A stretch of 9,330 nucleotides of DNA from Anaerolineales bacterium UBA6663 (lineage in GTDB: Bacteria; Chloroflexota; Anaerolineae; Anaerolineales; UBA6663). Under the pieces are notes generated by a model, which was not told the DNA's origin, searched no databases, and was given only the letters and a program-made list of their open reading frames with translations. This document shows, in pieces, positions 1 to 6,273 of the stretch. Location of the stretch: positions 1-9,330 of the forward strand of contig DKKP01000382.1 of the NCBI GenBank assembly GCA_002455335.1. Reading direction: 5' to 3'. Within the stretch, counting starts at the first letter, position 1. Every line of letters starts with the position of its first letter. The position numbers were made by a program, and so were the translations under genes.

Positions 1-512
1 CCGCGCGGCGTCTGGCCGACGACCTGACCACGCTCGGCGAGGCGCCGCAACGGCCGGCCAACCCGCGCCCGCTCGATCTGGCCGCGCTCGCGCAGCAGTC
101 GATCGCGCGGGTCGAGCCCGAAGCGCGGCGTCTGGGCGTGGCGCTGCAGGCCGAGCTCCCGCCCTTTGTGCTCAAGGCCTCGGGCGATGCGACCCAGATC
201 TCACGCGTGATCGATCGTCTGCTGGAGCGCGCCATCAAGGTCTCGCCGCATGGGGCGCAGGTCTGGGTGCGCGTCCGGAACACCAATGACGGCATGTTGC
301 GGCTGAGTGTCCACGACGTCGGCGGGTCGTTCTCGGCCGAGCAAGTGGCCGGGGCGTTACGCGGCGCACCCGGGCAGACGCCGGTGCGCGACCCCGGGGC
401 GCTGTCGTTGGCCGTCGTCCGACAGATCGTTGAGGCGCATGGCGGTAAGGTGTGGGCCGAAGCCGACCCGGCCCTGGGCTCCACCGTGCATGTGGGCTTG
501 ATCAAGCTGTAA
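1..512 (+). CDS. C-terminal part of a histidine-kinase-like protein with a degenerate ATP-binding domain (5' end outside window)
   Basis: The open frame (frame 3, first full codon at 3) runs in from the left edge, so only about 169 C-terminal residues are visible. The layout is that of a HATPase_c domain of a sensor kinase: a linker (PLDLAALAQQ), an N-box-like helix (RLLERAIKVSP, 216-248), a G1-like turn (DVGGS, 315-329), a G2-like segment (GALSL, 396-410), then QIVEAHGGKVWAE and a final GSTVHV strand. The nucleotide-binding residues are changed. The N-box Asn is Arg (codon 228-230), DxGxG reads DVGGS, GxGLGL reads GALSLA, and the F box and ATP lid are nearly absent. ATP binding is therefore doubtful; it may be a pseudokinase that binds a partner. 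The HisKA part is not in the window, so loss of phosphotransfer cannot be judged. A complete kinase gene follows after a terminator. The homology is clear; the inactivity is inferred. Confidence 0.85.
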   Translation, partial: ARRLADDLTTLGEAPQRPANPRPLDLAALAQQSIARVEPEARRLGVALQAELPPFVLKASGDATQISRVIDRLLERAIKVSPHGAQVWVRVRNTNDGMLRLSVHDVGGSFSAEQVAGALRGAPGQTPVRDPGALSLAVVRQIVEAHGGKVWAEADPALGSTVHVGLIKL

Positions 513-532
513 TCGACTCGTGCGCTCGTGCC

Positions 533-563
533 CGAGGCCTTCAACGCGCGGAGGCCTCGTTTT
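533..563 (+). terminator. Rho-independent terminator after the degenerate kinase
   Basis: The arms CGAGGCCT (533-540) and AGGCCTCG (552-559) pair over 8 bp. The stem can extend by one G-U and one C-G pair around a seven-base loop, and TTTT follows directly (560-563). It lies 21 bp past the stop codon at 512 and before the next start at 614. The downstream kinase gene therefore probably has its own promoter in the remaining 50 bp. Confidence 0.8.
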
Positions 564-613
564 GGGTAAAACCGACCGACGTTGCTGCCCATCTTCTGGG
601 ACAATGGGGGACC

Positions 614-2539
614 ATGACTGCGTCAAAGACGGTTTTGGTGGTCGATGATGCGGCCGAGATTCGGGATCTGCTTGCGGACTTGATCCTCCGGCCATCGGGC
701 TATCACGTCTTGACGGCGGCCTCGGGCTCAGCCGGGCTGGAAGTGGCGCGAGCCCAGGCCCCGGATGTCGTGATCAGCGATATCAAGATGCCGGATCTGA
801 CCGGCATTGAGCTGACCCAGATCCTCAAGCGCGAACGCCCCAATCTGCCTGTGATCCTGATCACGGCCGAGGGCTCAGAGGCCGTTGCACGCCAGGCGTT
901 TCGCGCCGGCGCCGCTGATTATTACCCCAAGCCCTTCGATCCCGATGAACTACTGGCGACGCTCGCGCGTGTGCTCGCCGAGCCCGTCGCGGCCCCGACG
1001 CAACAGTCGAATGAACGCGAGGCGCTCACCCGCCGCATCGCCGAGCTTGAAGCCCTGATCGGCCTTGGCCAGGCCGTGGCGCAGCTCGACCTCGACCGGG
1101 TGCTTACGCGTGTGGTCGAGGCGGCGGTCAGCCTGATCGGCGCCGAAGAGAGCACGCTGCTCTTGCTCGACCCGGCGACTGGCGAGTTGACGGTTCGTGC
1201 CGCGAAGAACCTCGATGAGCGCACGGCTCGCACGCTCCGGCTGCGCTCGGAAGACTCGCTGGCGGGTCAGGTCGTGCGCACCGGCGAACCTGTGACAGTC
1301 GATGAAAACACACCGACCAAGATCGTCACCGCGTACCTGGTCAAAAGCCTGATCTATGCGCCGCTCCGCGTGCGCGGCCGCGTGATCGGCGTGCTTGGGG
1401 TCGATAATCGGTTCAAGCGAGCGGCTTTCGATGCGCATGCGCTCAGGTTGCTACAGGCGCTGTCGGATGAGGCGGCGATCGCGATCGAGAACGCGCGACT
1501 GTACACGGCCGTCGAGCACGAGCGCACCCAGCTCTACACGATCCTCAATGAGACCGAGGACGGCGTCATCGTGATCGATCACGAGAACCGCTTGATCCTT
1601 GTCAATCACACAGCCCGCAGCGCGTTCGGCGTCGGCGACGGCGACATCGTCGGCCGATCGATCTTCGAGGTGATCCGCGACGACGACCTGCGCGACCTGC
1701 TCGAGCGTCCCAAGCGGCAAAGCGATATCCGCCTCCCCGATGGGCGGACGTTCAATGCTCACGTCACGCCGATCACGAATATCGGCCGGGCCGTGATGCT
1801 GATCGACATCACGCATCTGAAGGAACTCGACCGGATCAAGGCCGACTTCGTCACCACGGTGTCGCACGACCTGCGTTCGCCGCTGACCGCCGTGCTCGGC
1901 TACGTCAACCTGCTTGATCGGGTCGGGCCGCTCACCGACCAACAAACCGACTTCATCCAACAGATCCGGATCAGCGTGAAGCAGATGAACACCCTGATCT
2001 CGGATCTGCTCGATCTGGGCAAGATCGAGGCCGGGTTCGACACGCAGAAAGAACCGCTCGACACAAATCGTCTGATCGAGCGCGTGATGAGCGATATCCG
2101 CCCGCAGGCCGAGGCCAAGCATCAGGAACTCAACCATCGGATCCCAGCGCCTCTGCCGTCTTTGTTCGGGAATCCGTTGCGGCTGCGCCAGATGCTCTCG
2201 AACCTGGTCGAGAACGCGATCAAATACACGCCCGAGACGGGCCGAATCCAGGTCGAGGCCTATGCCGAGGGAGACTTTGTCGTGCTCTCGATCGCCGACA
2301 CGGGCATCGGCATCCCGCCGGCCGACCTGCCGTACGTGTTCGATAAGTTCTTTCGCTCCGACAACGCCAGCCTGAGCCATGAAGGAACGGGCCTTGGGCT
2401 CTCGATCGTCAAGTCGATCGTCGAGAACCATGGCGGCCGCGTGTGGGTCAACTCGCAGCCCGGCAAGGGCACGACTTTCACGGTCATGTTGCCCGAGCAT
2501 TCGACGCGTCTGGCGGCGCGGGAGTCGCGCGGGGCGTAG
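614..2539 (+). CDS. Sensor histidine kinase with N-terminal receiver domain (REC-GAF-PAS-HisKA-HATPase_c)
   Basis: This 641-residue protein has no signal peptide or membrane span, so it is probably cytoplasmic. Domains in order: a receiver (about 5-120) with acidic pair D11/D12, phospho-acceptor D56 (SDIKMP), T84 and K106; a GAF domain (about 140-295); a PAS domain (about 310-400, DGVIVID start); HisKA with phospho-acceptor H418 (SHDLRSPL); and HATPase_c with N box N534 (ENAIKYTP), G1 at D562 (DTGIGI), an F box (FDKFF) and G2 at 591-595 (GTGLG). All catalytic residues are present. The N-terminal receiver implies that it takes phosphate from another kinase or regulates its own activity through D56. 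No response-regulator gene lies beside it. The start at 614 fits the receiver's N-terminus; the open frame extends up to 452, but that part overlaps the previous gene and its terminator and looks non-coding. No strong Shine-Dalgarno is seen, only a G-run 3-8 bases upstream. Confidence 0.93.
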   Translation: MTASKTVLVVDDAAEIRDLLADLILRPSGYHVLTAASGSAGLEVARAQAPDVVISDIKMPDLTGIELTQILKRERPNLPVILITAEGSEAVARQAFRAGAADYYPKPFDPDELLATLARVLAEPVAAPTQQSNEREALTRRIAELEALIGLGQAVAQLDLDRVLTRVVEAAVSLIGAEESTLLLLDPATGELTVRAAKNLDERTARTLRLRSEDSLAGQVVRTGEPVTVDENTPTKIVTAYLVKSLIYAPLRVRGRVIGVLGVDNRFKRAAFDAHALRLLQALSDEAAIAIENARLYTAVEHERTQLYTILNETEDGVIVIDHENRLILVNHTARSAFGVGDGDIVGRSIFEVIRDDDLRDLLERPKRQSDIRLPDGRTFNAHVTPITNIGRAVMLIDITHLKELDRIKADFVTTVSHDLRSPLTAVLGYVNLLDRVGPLTDQQTDFIQQIRISVKQMNTLISDLLDLGKIEAGFDTQKEPLDTNRLIERVMSDIRPQAEAKHQELNHRIPAPLPSLFGNPLRLRQMLSNLVENAIKYTPETGRIQVEAYAEGDFVVLSIADTGIGIPPADLPYVFDKFFRSDNASLSHEGTGLGLSIVKSIVENHGGRVWVNSQPGKGTTFTVMLPEHSTRLAARESRGA

Positions 2540-2540
2540 G

Positions 2541-2567
2541 GCGTGGAACGTTCCCTGCGCACGCTTT
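2541..2567 (+). terminator. Possible terminator hairpin after the kinase gene
   Basis: GCGTG (2541-2545) and CACGC (2560-2564) can pair and are followed by TTT. Inside lies the perfect palindrome GGAACGTTCC (2545-2554), which could form a competing hairpin. The outer stem is short and the T-run weak, so this is only a candidate. It sits between the stop at 2539 and the rsmG promoter box at 2597. Confidence 0.4.
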
Positions 2568-2596
2568 AGCGCTCTCCGCTGCACACCCTCGCCGTC

Positions 2597-2602
2597 TATA
2601 AT
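2597..2602 (+). promoter_or_regulatory. TATAAT -10 box placed for a leaderless rsmG transcript
   Basis: An exact TATAAT occurs with only eight bases between it and the ATG at 2611. Transcription starts about 6-8 bases beyond a -10 box, so the mRNA would begin at or within a base or two of the start codon. No Shine-Dalgarno is present, which fits leaderless translation. No convincing -35 hexamer is visible 16-18 bp upstream. Confidence 0.6.
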
Positions 2603-2610
2603 CGCACCTG

Positions 2611-3321
2611 ATGGATGCATTGAAAGAAGGCGCCCAGAGCCTGCTGGGCCTCGATCTCACCCAGACACAGGTGGCCGCGTTTCAGTTGTACGCTAACGAG
2701 CTGGCTGAATGGAACGCGCGTTTTAACCTGACGGCGATCAAAGAGCCGCGCGACGTACAGGTTAAACACTTCCTGGATTCGCTGACCGTGCTCAAAGCCC
2801 TGCCGGCCGGCGCGTTGCGCGTCATTGACGTCGGCACGGGGGCGGGCTTCCCGGGCCTGCCGCTCAAGATCCTGCGCCCCGAGCTGCGGATGACGCTTGT
2901 CGAGGCGACCGGCAAGAAAGTGCGCTTCTGCGAGCATATCGCGACGCGGCTGGGGCTCGAAGGGGTTCGCGTGGTGCATGCCCGGGCCGAAGAGGTTGGC
3001 CAACTGTCCGAGCACCGTGAGCGGTACGACTGGGCGGTGGCCCGTGCCGTAGCCGAGATGCCCGTTTTGGCCGAATACCTTTTGCCGCTTGTCGTACGCG
3101 GCGGGGGTTGCATCGCACAGAAGAGCAAGGATGCGCCGGCCGAGGTGCACGGCGCAGAAACCGCCCTGAGGAAGCTCGGGGGCACACTCGAGCGACTGAT
3201 CGAGGTGGAGCTGCCGGGGGTGGTCGATCCTCGTTACCTCATCGTCCTCCGCAAAAACGCCGCGACCCCGGCCGTGTATCCTCGTCGCCCGGGTTTGCCG
3301 ACGAAACAACCGATACAATGA
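2611..3321 (+). CDS. rsmG: 16S rRNA (guanine(527)-N7)-methyltransferase RsmG (GidB)
   Basis: RsmG methylates N7 of G527 in the 530 loop of 16S rRNA with S-adenosylmethionine; in several bacteria its loss gives low-level streptomycin resistance. The 236-residue protein has the family length and landmarks: WNARFNLT (34-41), KHFLDSL (52-58), the SAM-binding motif DVGTGAGFPGLPLK (73-86), a RAEE motif, and AVARAVAEMPVLAEY followed by a GG...AQKS segment typical of the C-terminal half. The start at 2611 is placed right after a TATAAT box and gives a normal N-terminus. In many bacteria this gene sits beside gidA or parAB near the origin; here it follows a sensor kinase and overlaps a second methyltransferase gene by four bases (ATGA), so the two are probably co-transcribed and translationally coupled. 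Confidence 0.95.
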   Translation: MDALKEGAQSLLGLDLTQTQVAAFQLYANELAEWNARFNLTAIKEPRDVQVKHFLDSLTVLKALPAGALRVIDVGTGAGFPGLPLKILRPELRMTLVEATGKKVRFCEHIATRLGLEGVRVVHARAEEVGQLSEHRERYDWAVARAVAEMPVLAEYLLPLVVRGGGCIAQKSKDAPAEVHGAETALRKLGGTLERLIEVELPGVVDPRYLIVLRKNAATPAVYPRRPGLPTKQPIQ

Positions 3322-4073
3322 TCATGACCTACGCTCTGCTCGCCCGTTACTACGACCTGGAGAACGCCGAATTCGACGGCGACCTGGATTTCTGGTTGGG
3401 ATTAGCCGACGAAGCCGATGGCCCGGTGCTCGAGTTGGGTTGCGGCACGGGTCGCGTATTGCTCCCGCTGGCACACGCCGGACACGCGGTCACCGGGGTC
3501 GATAATGCGCCGACGATGCTCGAACGGCTGCACCAGCGGCTGCGGGCCGCGGCGCTCGATCCGGCGCCGACCGTGCTCGAAGCCGATCTGGGTGGGTTCG
3601 AGACCTCGGAGCGCTTTGCCCTTGCGATCGCGCCGTTCAACACGTTCATGCATTTGCTCACGCTCGAGGAGCAGTTGCGTGTGCTGAGCCGCGTTCGTGC
3701 CGCGTTGCGTCAAGGCGCGACGCTGGCGCTCGACGTGGTCAACGCGGGCGCGGCCTACGCCAGCGTCGAGGGCGGTCTGCACCTCGAACGATCCTTTGCT
3801 GATGGCGCGCGTACGGTTCAGCAATTCTCGACGTTGACCATCGATCGCGCTTCGCAGCGGGCCGAGATCCTTTATCTGTATGATTCGGTCGGGTCGGAGG
3901 GCGTGGTCCAACGGCTGACGGTTCCGCTCACGCTGCGCTATGTTTTTCCTGGCGAGATGCGGTTGTTGCTCGAGCGTTGTGGTTTTGAGCTGAGGCATCT
4001 CTATGGCGATTACGATCTGAGCGCCTTCTCGGACGACTCGCCTCGGATGCTGGCGGTCGCCAAGGCGGTCTGA
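3318..4073 (+). CDS. Class I SAM-dependent methyltransferase
   Basis: The 251-residue protein carries methyltransferase motif I, VLELGCGTG (37-45), and an acidic residue at the end of the next strand (GVD, D62) expected to bind the ribose of SAM. The opening YALLARYYD and the large beta-rich C-terminal half (YLYDSVG, LTLRYVFPGEMRLLLERCGFE) match small-molecule or tRNA-type Methyltransf_11/25 proteins. The substrate cannot be told from sequence. The ATG at 3318 overlaps the rsmG stop as ATGA; a second in-frame ATG at 3324 is an alternative start. The open frame extends upstream to 3108, but that part is inside rsmG and is not a plausible N-terminus. Coupling to rsmG suggests co-expression but does not prove a ribosomal role. 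Confidence 0.88.
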   Translation: MIMTYALLARYYDLENAEFDGDLDFWLGLADEADGPVLELGCGTGRVLLPLAHAGHAVTGVDNAPTMLERLHQRLRAAALDPAPTVLEADLGGFETSERFALAIAPFNTFMHLLTLEEQLRVLSRVRAALRQGATLALDVVNAGAAYASVEGGLHLERSFADGARTVQQFSTLTIDRASQRAEILYLYDSVGSEGVVQRLTVPLTLRYVFPGEMRLLLERCGFELRHLYGDYDLSAFSDDSPRMLAVAKAV

Positions 4074-4142
4074 GGTCTCGCCGGGCTTCAGCCGATCGAT
4101 ATCGTTCGCGGCGCTTGATCGGGCGCCTTCCAGGGGGATTTG

Positions 4143-4859
4143 ATGATGCGAGCTGTCCATCTACTGGCGATCGCCGGCCTCATCGTCGCGTGCAGCCCGG
4201 CACCGACCGCCACCCCCACGCACACGCACACCGCGACTGCCCAACCGCCGATTGCGACAGAGACCGCGGCGCCTCCCACGGCAACGCTCACGCCCAGCCC
4301 CACTGTGACAGCGACGGCGACCGAACGCCCGACCCATACGCCGTCGCCGGTGCCTTCGGACACACCCAGCGCCACGGCGCCGCGACCGACCGCCATTCCC
4401 GCCACCGCGGTGCCGACAGCGACGAGCACAGTCGTTCGCGCCGCTGCGCCTGTCTTTCCAGCTACCGGTATCGGGGCCTGGGACCCGGCCGACTTTCGCA
4501 AGGAGATCGGCGAGCTGTACAACAACACCCAGACCTACCGCACTAATCTGCAGAAGGTGCTGGAGCGCCAGAGTGATAGTAGCTGCCGAGCCCTTTACAC
4601 CTACACCGATGAGCTCTATCACGGGCAACGCGGCTACTCGGACGTCCCGGATGCCTGGTATCCGGCCTATTACGAGTACCGGGTCATGGTCACCGATGCG
4701 TTTGCGGCCTTAGCGCCGCTCGCGGTCAAATGCCCGCGCTCACGCGAGCCCAACGACGGTCAATACAGCGCGGAGGACGCGGCACTATCAATCCCGGTGC
4801 TGGACGGTATCCTGAATCGTGTGCCCCAGATCCTGGCGGAGACAGCGGGTCTGCCGTAA
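4143..4859 (+). CDS. Secreted lipoprotein with a Thr/Pro-rich linker and a C-terminal domain of unknown function
   Basis: The 238-residue product begins with a short lipoprotein signal: MMRAVHLL, a hydrophobic stretch, then the lipobox IVAC with the lipidated Cys at 17. A low-complexity linker rich in Thr, Pro and Ala follows (about 18-108); linkers of this kind are common on Chloroflexota surface proteins. The C-terminal domain (about 110-238) is globular, mostly helical in appearance and rich in Tyr (AWYPAYYEY), with two cysteines (148 and 197) that could form a disulfide outside the cell. I do not recognise this domain. Three starts lie in a row (TTG 4140, ATG 4143, ATG 4146). The Shine-Dalgarno AGGGGG (4132-4137) is five bases from 4143 and eight from 4146, so either ATG is likely and TTG less so. 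It may be co-transcribed with the methyltransferase gene, 69 bp upstream. Confidence 0.85.
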   Translation: MMRAVHLLAIAGLIVACSPAPTATPTHTHTATAQPPIATETAAPPTATLTPSPTVTATATERPTHTPSPVPSDTPSATAPRPTAIPATAVPTATSTVVRAAAPVFPATGIGAWDPADFRKEIGELYNNTQTYRTNLQKVLERQSDSSCRALYTYTDELYHGQRGYSDVPDAWYPAYYEYRVMVTDAFAALAPLAVKCPRSREPNDGQYSAEDAALSIPVLDGILNRVPQILAETAGLP

Positions 4860-4873
4860 TTGCGGCCGACTGA

Positions 4874-5017
4874 TCACGGCACGTAGGTCAGCGGCGGCGT
4901 GGGCAGCAGTGGGCTGTTGATGCTGCGCAGATAGAACACAATGGCCGTGGCGACGAGAAAGACAAGCGGCCCGGCGATCACGATCACGGCGAGTTGGAGT
5001 TTGTCGAGACGCGACAT
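4874..5017 (-). CDS. Small single-span membrane protein (47 residues)
   Basis: This short reading frame encodes a charged N-terminus (MSRLDKLQ), one hydrophobic segment of about 22 residues (about 9-30, LAVIVIAGPLVFLVATAIVFYL), then Arg-Ser and a Pro-rich tail ending LTYVP. The even hydrophobicity and the flanking charges are those of a real transmembrane helix, which a random frame seldom gives in GC-rich DNA. The start lies 13 bp past the stop of the HD-domain gene on the same strand, so it is probably the last gene of that operon. A GAGG 11 bases upstream is a weak ribosome site. The function is unknown; small membrane proteins of this size often assist larger complexes, but no partner can be named. 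It ends 14 bp from the convergent lipoprotein gene. Confidence 0.6.
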   Translation of the reverse strand: MSRLDKLQLAVIVIAGPLVFLVATAIVFYLRSINSPLLPTPPLTYVP

Positions 5018-5030
5018 GGATGCCCATGCC

Positions 5031-5660
5031 TCAGGCCTGGCCGGCGAGTTCGCGTTCGAGTTGATCGAAGAACCCGGCGAGGAATGCGCTGCGCTGTTCG
5101 GCCAGGGCGCGACCGGTGGGCGTCGTCAGCCGGGCCGGGATGCGCGAGAGCTTGATGATGAATTCGTGCTGTGGCGTGTGGGCCTCAGCCTCGGTCAATT
5201 GGCCGGTCGACCGGAATTGATCCGAGATCGGCCCGGCGAGCGGGTTGTCATGCCGGGCCGCGTAGCCGCCTGCGCGCAACGCCCCGATCGCGCCGATCGC
5301 GTCGAGCTTGTCGGCGTCGAAGAGCGCGCGCGCTTCGGGCGTGGCCGGGGCCTCATCGCCGCGAAAGCGATGTGCGCGGATGCAATGCTGCACGGCCGCG
5401 ATGCGCTCGGCCGACCAGCCCTCGGCGACGAGCACGTCGGCGGCGAAATCGGCGGCCCAGAGGTGATGGCGCGCGCGCGCTTCGGGTGTCGGAGGCGCCG
5501 GCACGTCGTGGAGCAATGCGGCGGCGTGCACGATCTCGCGGTCGGCGCCTTCGGCCGCCGCGATCCGGTCGGCGAGAGTCGTGACGCGCTGGACGTGCGC
5601 CCAGTCATGCACCGGATCAGCCCCGGCGTACCAGGAACGTGCCTGTTCGACCGTCGGCAT
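5031..5660 (-). CDS. HD-domain phosphohydrolase, YpgQ/YedJ-like
   Basis: This 209-residue protein is a metal-dependent HD hydrolase. The metal-binding motif is visible: H22 in HDWAHVQRV (18-26), H51-D52 in AALLHDV, and D117 in DADKLDAIGAIGALR (115-129). The last motif, with H92 and H97 before it, matches the YpgQ/YedJ group; family members have been reported to act on nucleoside triphosphates, but the substrate here is unproven. The start at 5660 is chosen because it gives the normal N-terminus (MPTVEQARSWY) and lies four bases past the stop of the upstream 62-residue gene. The open frame extends to 5756, but that part is Arg/Ser-rich and lies inside the neighbour. The protein has no signal or membrane span and is cytoplasmic. 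It is tightly spaced with both neighbours, so the three genes are probably one transcript. Confidence 0.9.
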   Translation of the reverse strand: MPTVEQARSWYAGADPVHDWAHVQRVTTLADRIAAAEGADREIVHAAALLHDVPAPPTPEARARHHLWAADFAADVLVAEGWSAERIAAVQHCIRAHRFRGDEAPATPEARALFDADKLDAIGAIGALRAGGYAARHDNPLAGPISDQFRSTGQLTEAEAHTPQHEFIIKLSRIPARLTTPTGRALAEQRSAFLAGFFDQLERELAGQA

Positions 5661-5664
5661 GCGC

Positions 5665-5853
5665 TTACTTGCTTTCCTCGGGCTTCGAACCGATTTCGAC
5701 CAGCTGGATCTGGGCCTGATAGCGCTTGCCCTCGATCTCGATCTTGCCATTGGCATAGAAGCCGCGCGAACCTGTTTTGAAAACCTTCTCGGGCAGCGTC
5801 ATAGTGCCCAGGACCTTGCCCTCTGTGTTTTTGATTTCGGCAATGATGGCCAT
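5665..5853 (-). CDS. Small conserved-looking protein of unknown function (62 residues)
   Basis: The predicted 62-residue protein is charged, soluble and beta-rich in appearance. It has an opening MAIIAEIKNTEGKVLG, a central KTGSRGFYANGKIEI, and KRYQAQIQLVEIGSK near the end, so a small barrel or sheet is plausible. I do not recognise the family. It is very likely a real gene: a full Shine-Dalgarno, GGAGGA (complement of 5858-5863), lies four bases before the ATG, the strongest ribosome site in the window. Its Lys/Glu/Ile-rich content also differs from the Ala/Arg-rich shadow frames of this DNA. It is four bases upstream of the HD hydrolase start and 58 bp past the acpS stop. A GTGGAGC heptad (5865-5871) lies next to the ribosome site. 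Confidence 0.82.
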   Translation of the reverse strand: MAIIAEIKNTEGKVLGTMTLPEKVFKTGSRGFYANGKIEIEGKRYQAQIQLVEIGSKPEESK

Positions 5854-5911
5854 GTTGTCCTCCGGTGGAGCGCTGTCGATTGAGGGCGAAGTGGCCCGCT
5901 CGATCGGCAGC

Positions 5912-6271
5912 CTAAGTGATCACGACCACGGCCACGGCGAAGCCCTGGCTATGGCTCAGGCTGACGGCGATCTCGGCGCCGCCCAGCGCCTCAAAGCGTT
6001 CGGCCGCGGCGCCCCGCAAGACAAGCGAGGGCGCGCGGTTCGCATCGTTGACAACCTCGATCTCGCGCCACGCGATCTCGCCCAGACCCGTGCCCAGCGC
6101 CTTGGCCGCGGCCTCCTTGGCGGCGAAACGCGCGGCGAGCGAGGCGCTGCGTGCCCCGGCTGCCTCGCGCTCAGTTGGCGTGAAGATCCGCCCGAGAAAA
6201 CGCTCGCCATGTCGGGCGATCGCGGCCTCGATGCGGGAGACTTCGATCAGGTCGATGCCGGTACGTAACAT
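5912..6271 (-). CDS. acpS: Holo-[acyl-carrier-protein] synthase AcpS
   Basis: AcpS transfers 4'-phosphopantetheine from coenzyme A to the serine of apo-ACP, activating it for fatty acid synthesis in the cytoplasm. The 119-residue product has the usual family length and signatures: GIDLIEVSRIE near the N-terminus with magnesium ligand D7, FTPTERE (30-36), ARFAAKEAAAKALGTG (47-62) with ligand E53, and SLSHSQGFAVA near the end. The start at 6271 gives the standard MLRTGIDLIEV opening. A longer open frame to 6310 would have to read through the hairpin and heptad repeats, so it is rejected. There is no Shine-Dalgarno; a TACGCT with the TAnnnT form lies six bases before the ATG, which could be a leaderless -10 box, but this is weak. 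AcpS usually acts as a trimer. Confidence 0.95.
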   Translation of the reverse strand: MLRTGIDLIEVSRIEAAIARHGERFLGRIFTPTEREAAGARSASLAARFAAKEAAAKALGTGLGEIAWREIEVVNDANRAPSLVLRGAAAERFEALGGAEIAVSLSHSQGFAVAVVVIT

Positions 6272-6273
6272 CC

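Noticed and set aside
600..605. GACAAT as a -10 box eight bases before the kinase start
   Set aside because: The spacing matches the rsmG case, but it differs from TATAAT at two positions including the first T and has no -35, so it is not listed as a promoter.
452..613. 54-codon N-terminal extension of the sensor kinase
   Set aside because: It overlaps the preceding gene and its terminator, and the receiver domain starts right after the ATG at 614.
1451..2620. 389-codon open frame on the minus strand
   Set aside because: It is the reverse shadow of the sensor kinase, whose domains and catalytic residues are unmistakable. The product is Arg/Asp/His-rich with no recognisable motif.
4210..4235. 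CA-rich microsatellite-like run (cacgcacacgcacacc)
   Set aside because: It simply encodes the Thr/His part of the lipoprotein linker and is short and imperfect. A phase-variation role is not supported.
4455..4475. FPATG in the lipoprotein as a sortase-like signal
   Set aside because: It lies in mid-protein with no hydrophobic segment and basic tail after it, so it is not a sorting signal.
4088..4528. Minus-strand frame encoding a Gly/Val/Ala-rich 146-residue product
   Set aside because: Its VAVG-type repeats are the complement of the Thr/Pro/Ala codons of the lipoprotein linker. The plus-strand gene has a lipobox and a ribosome site.
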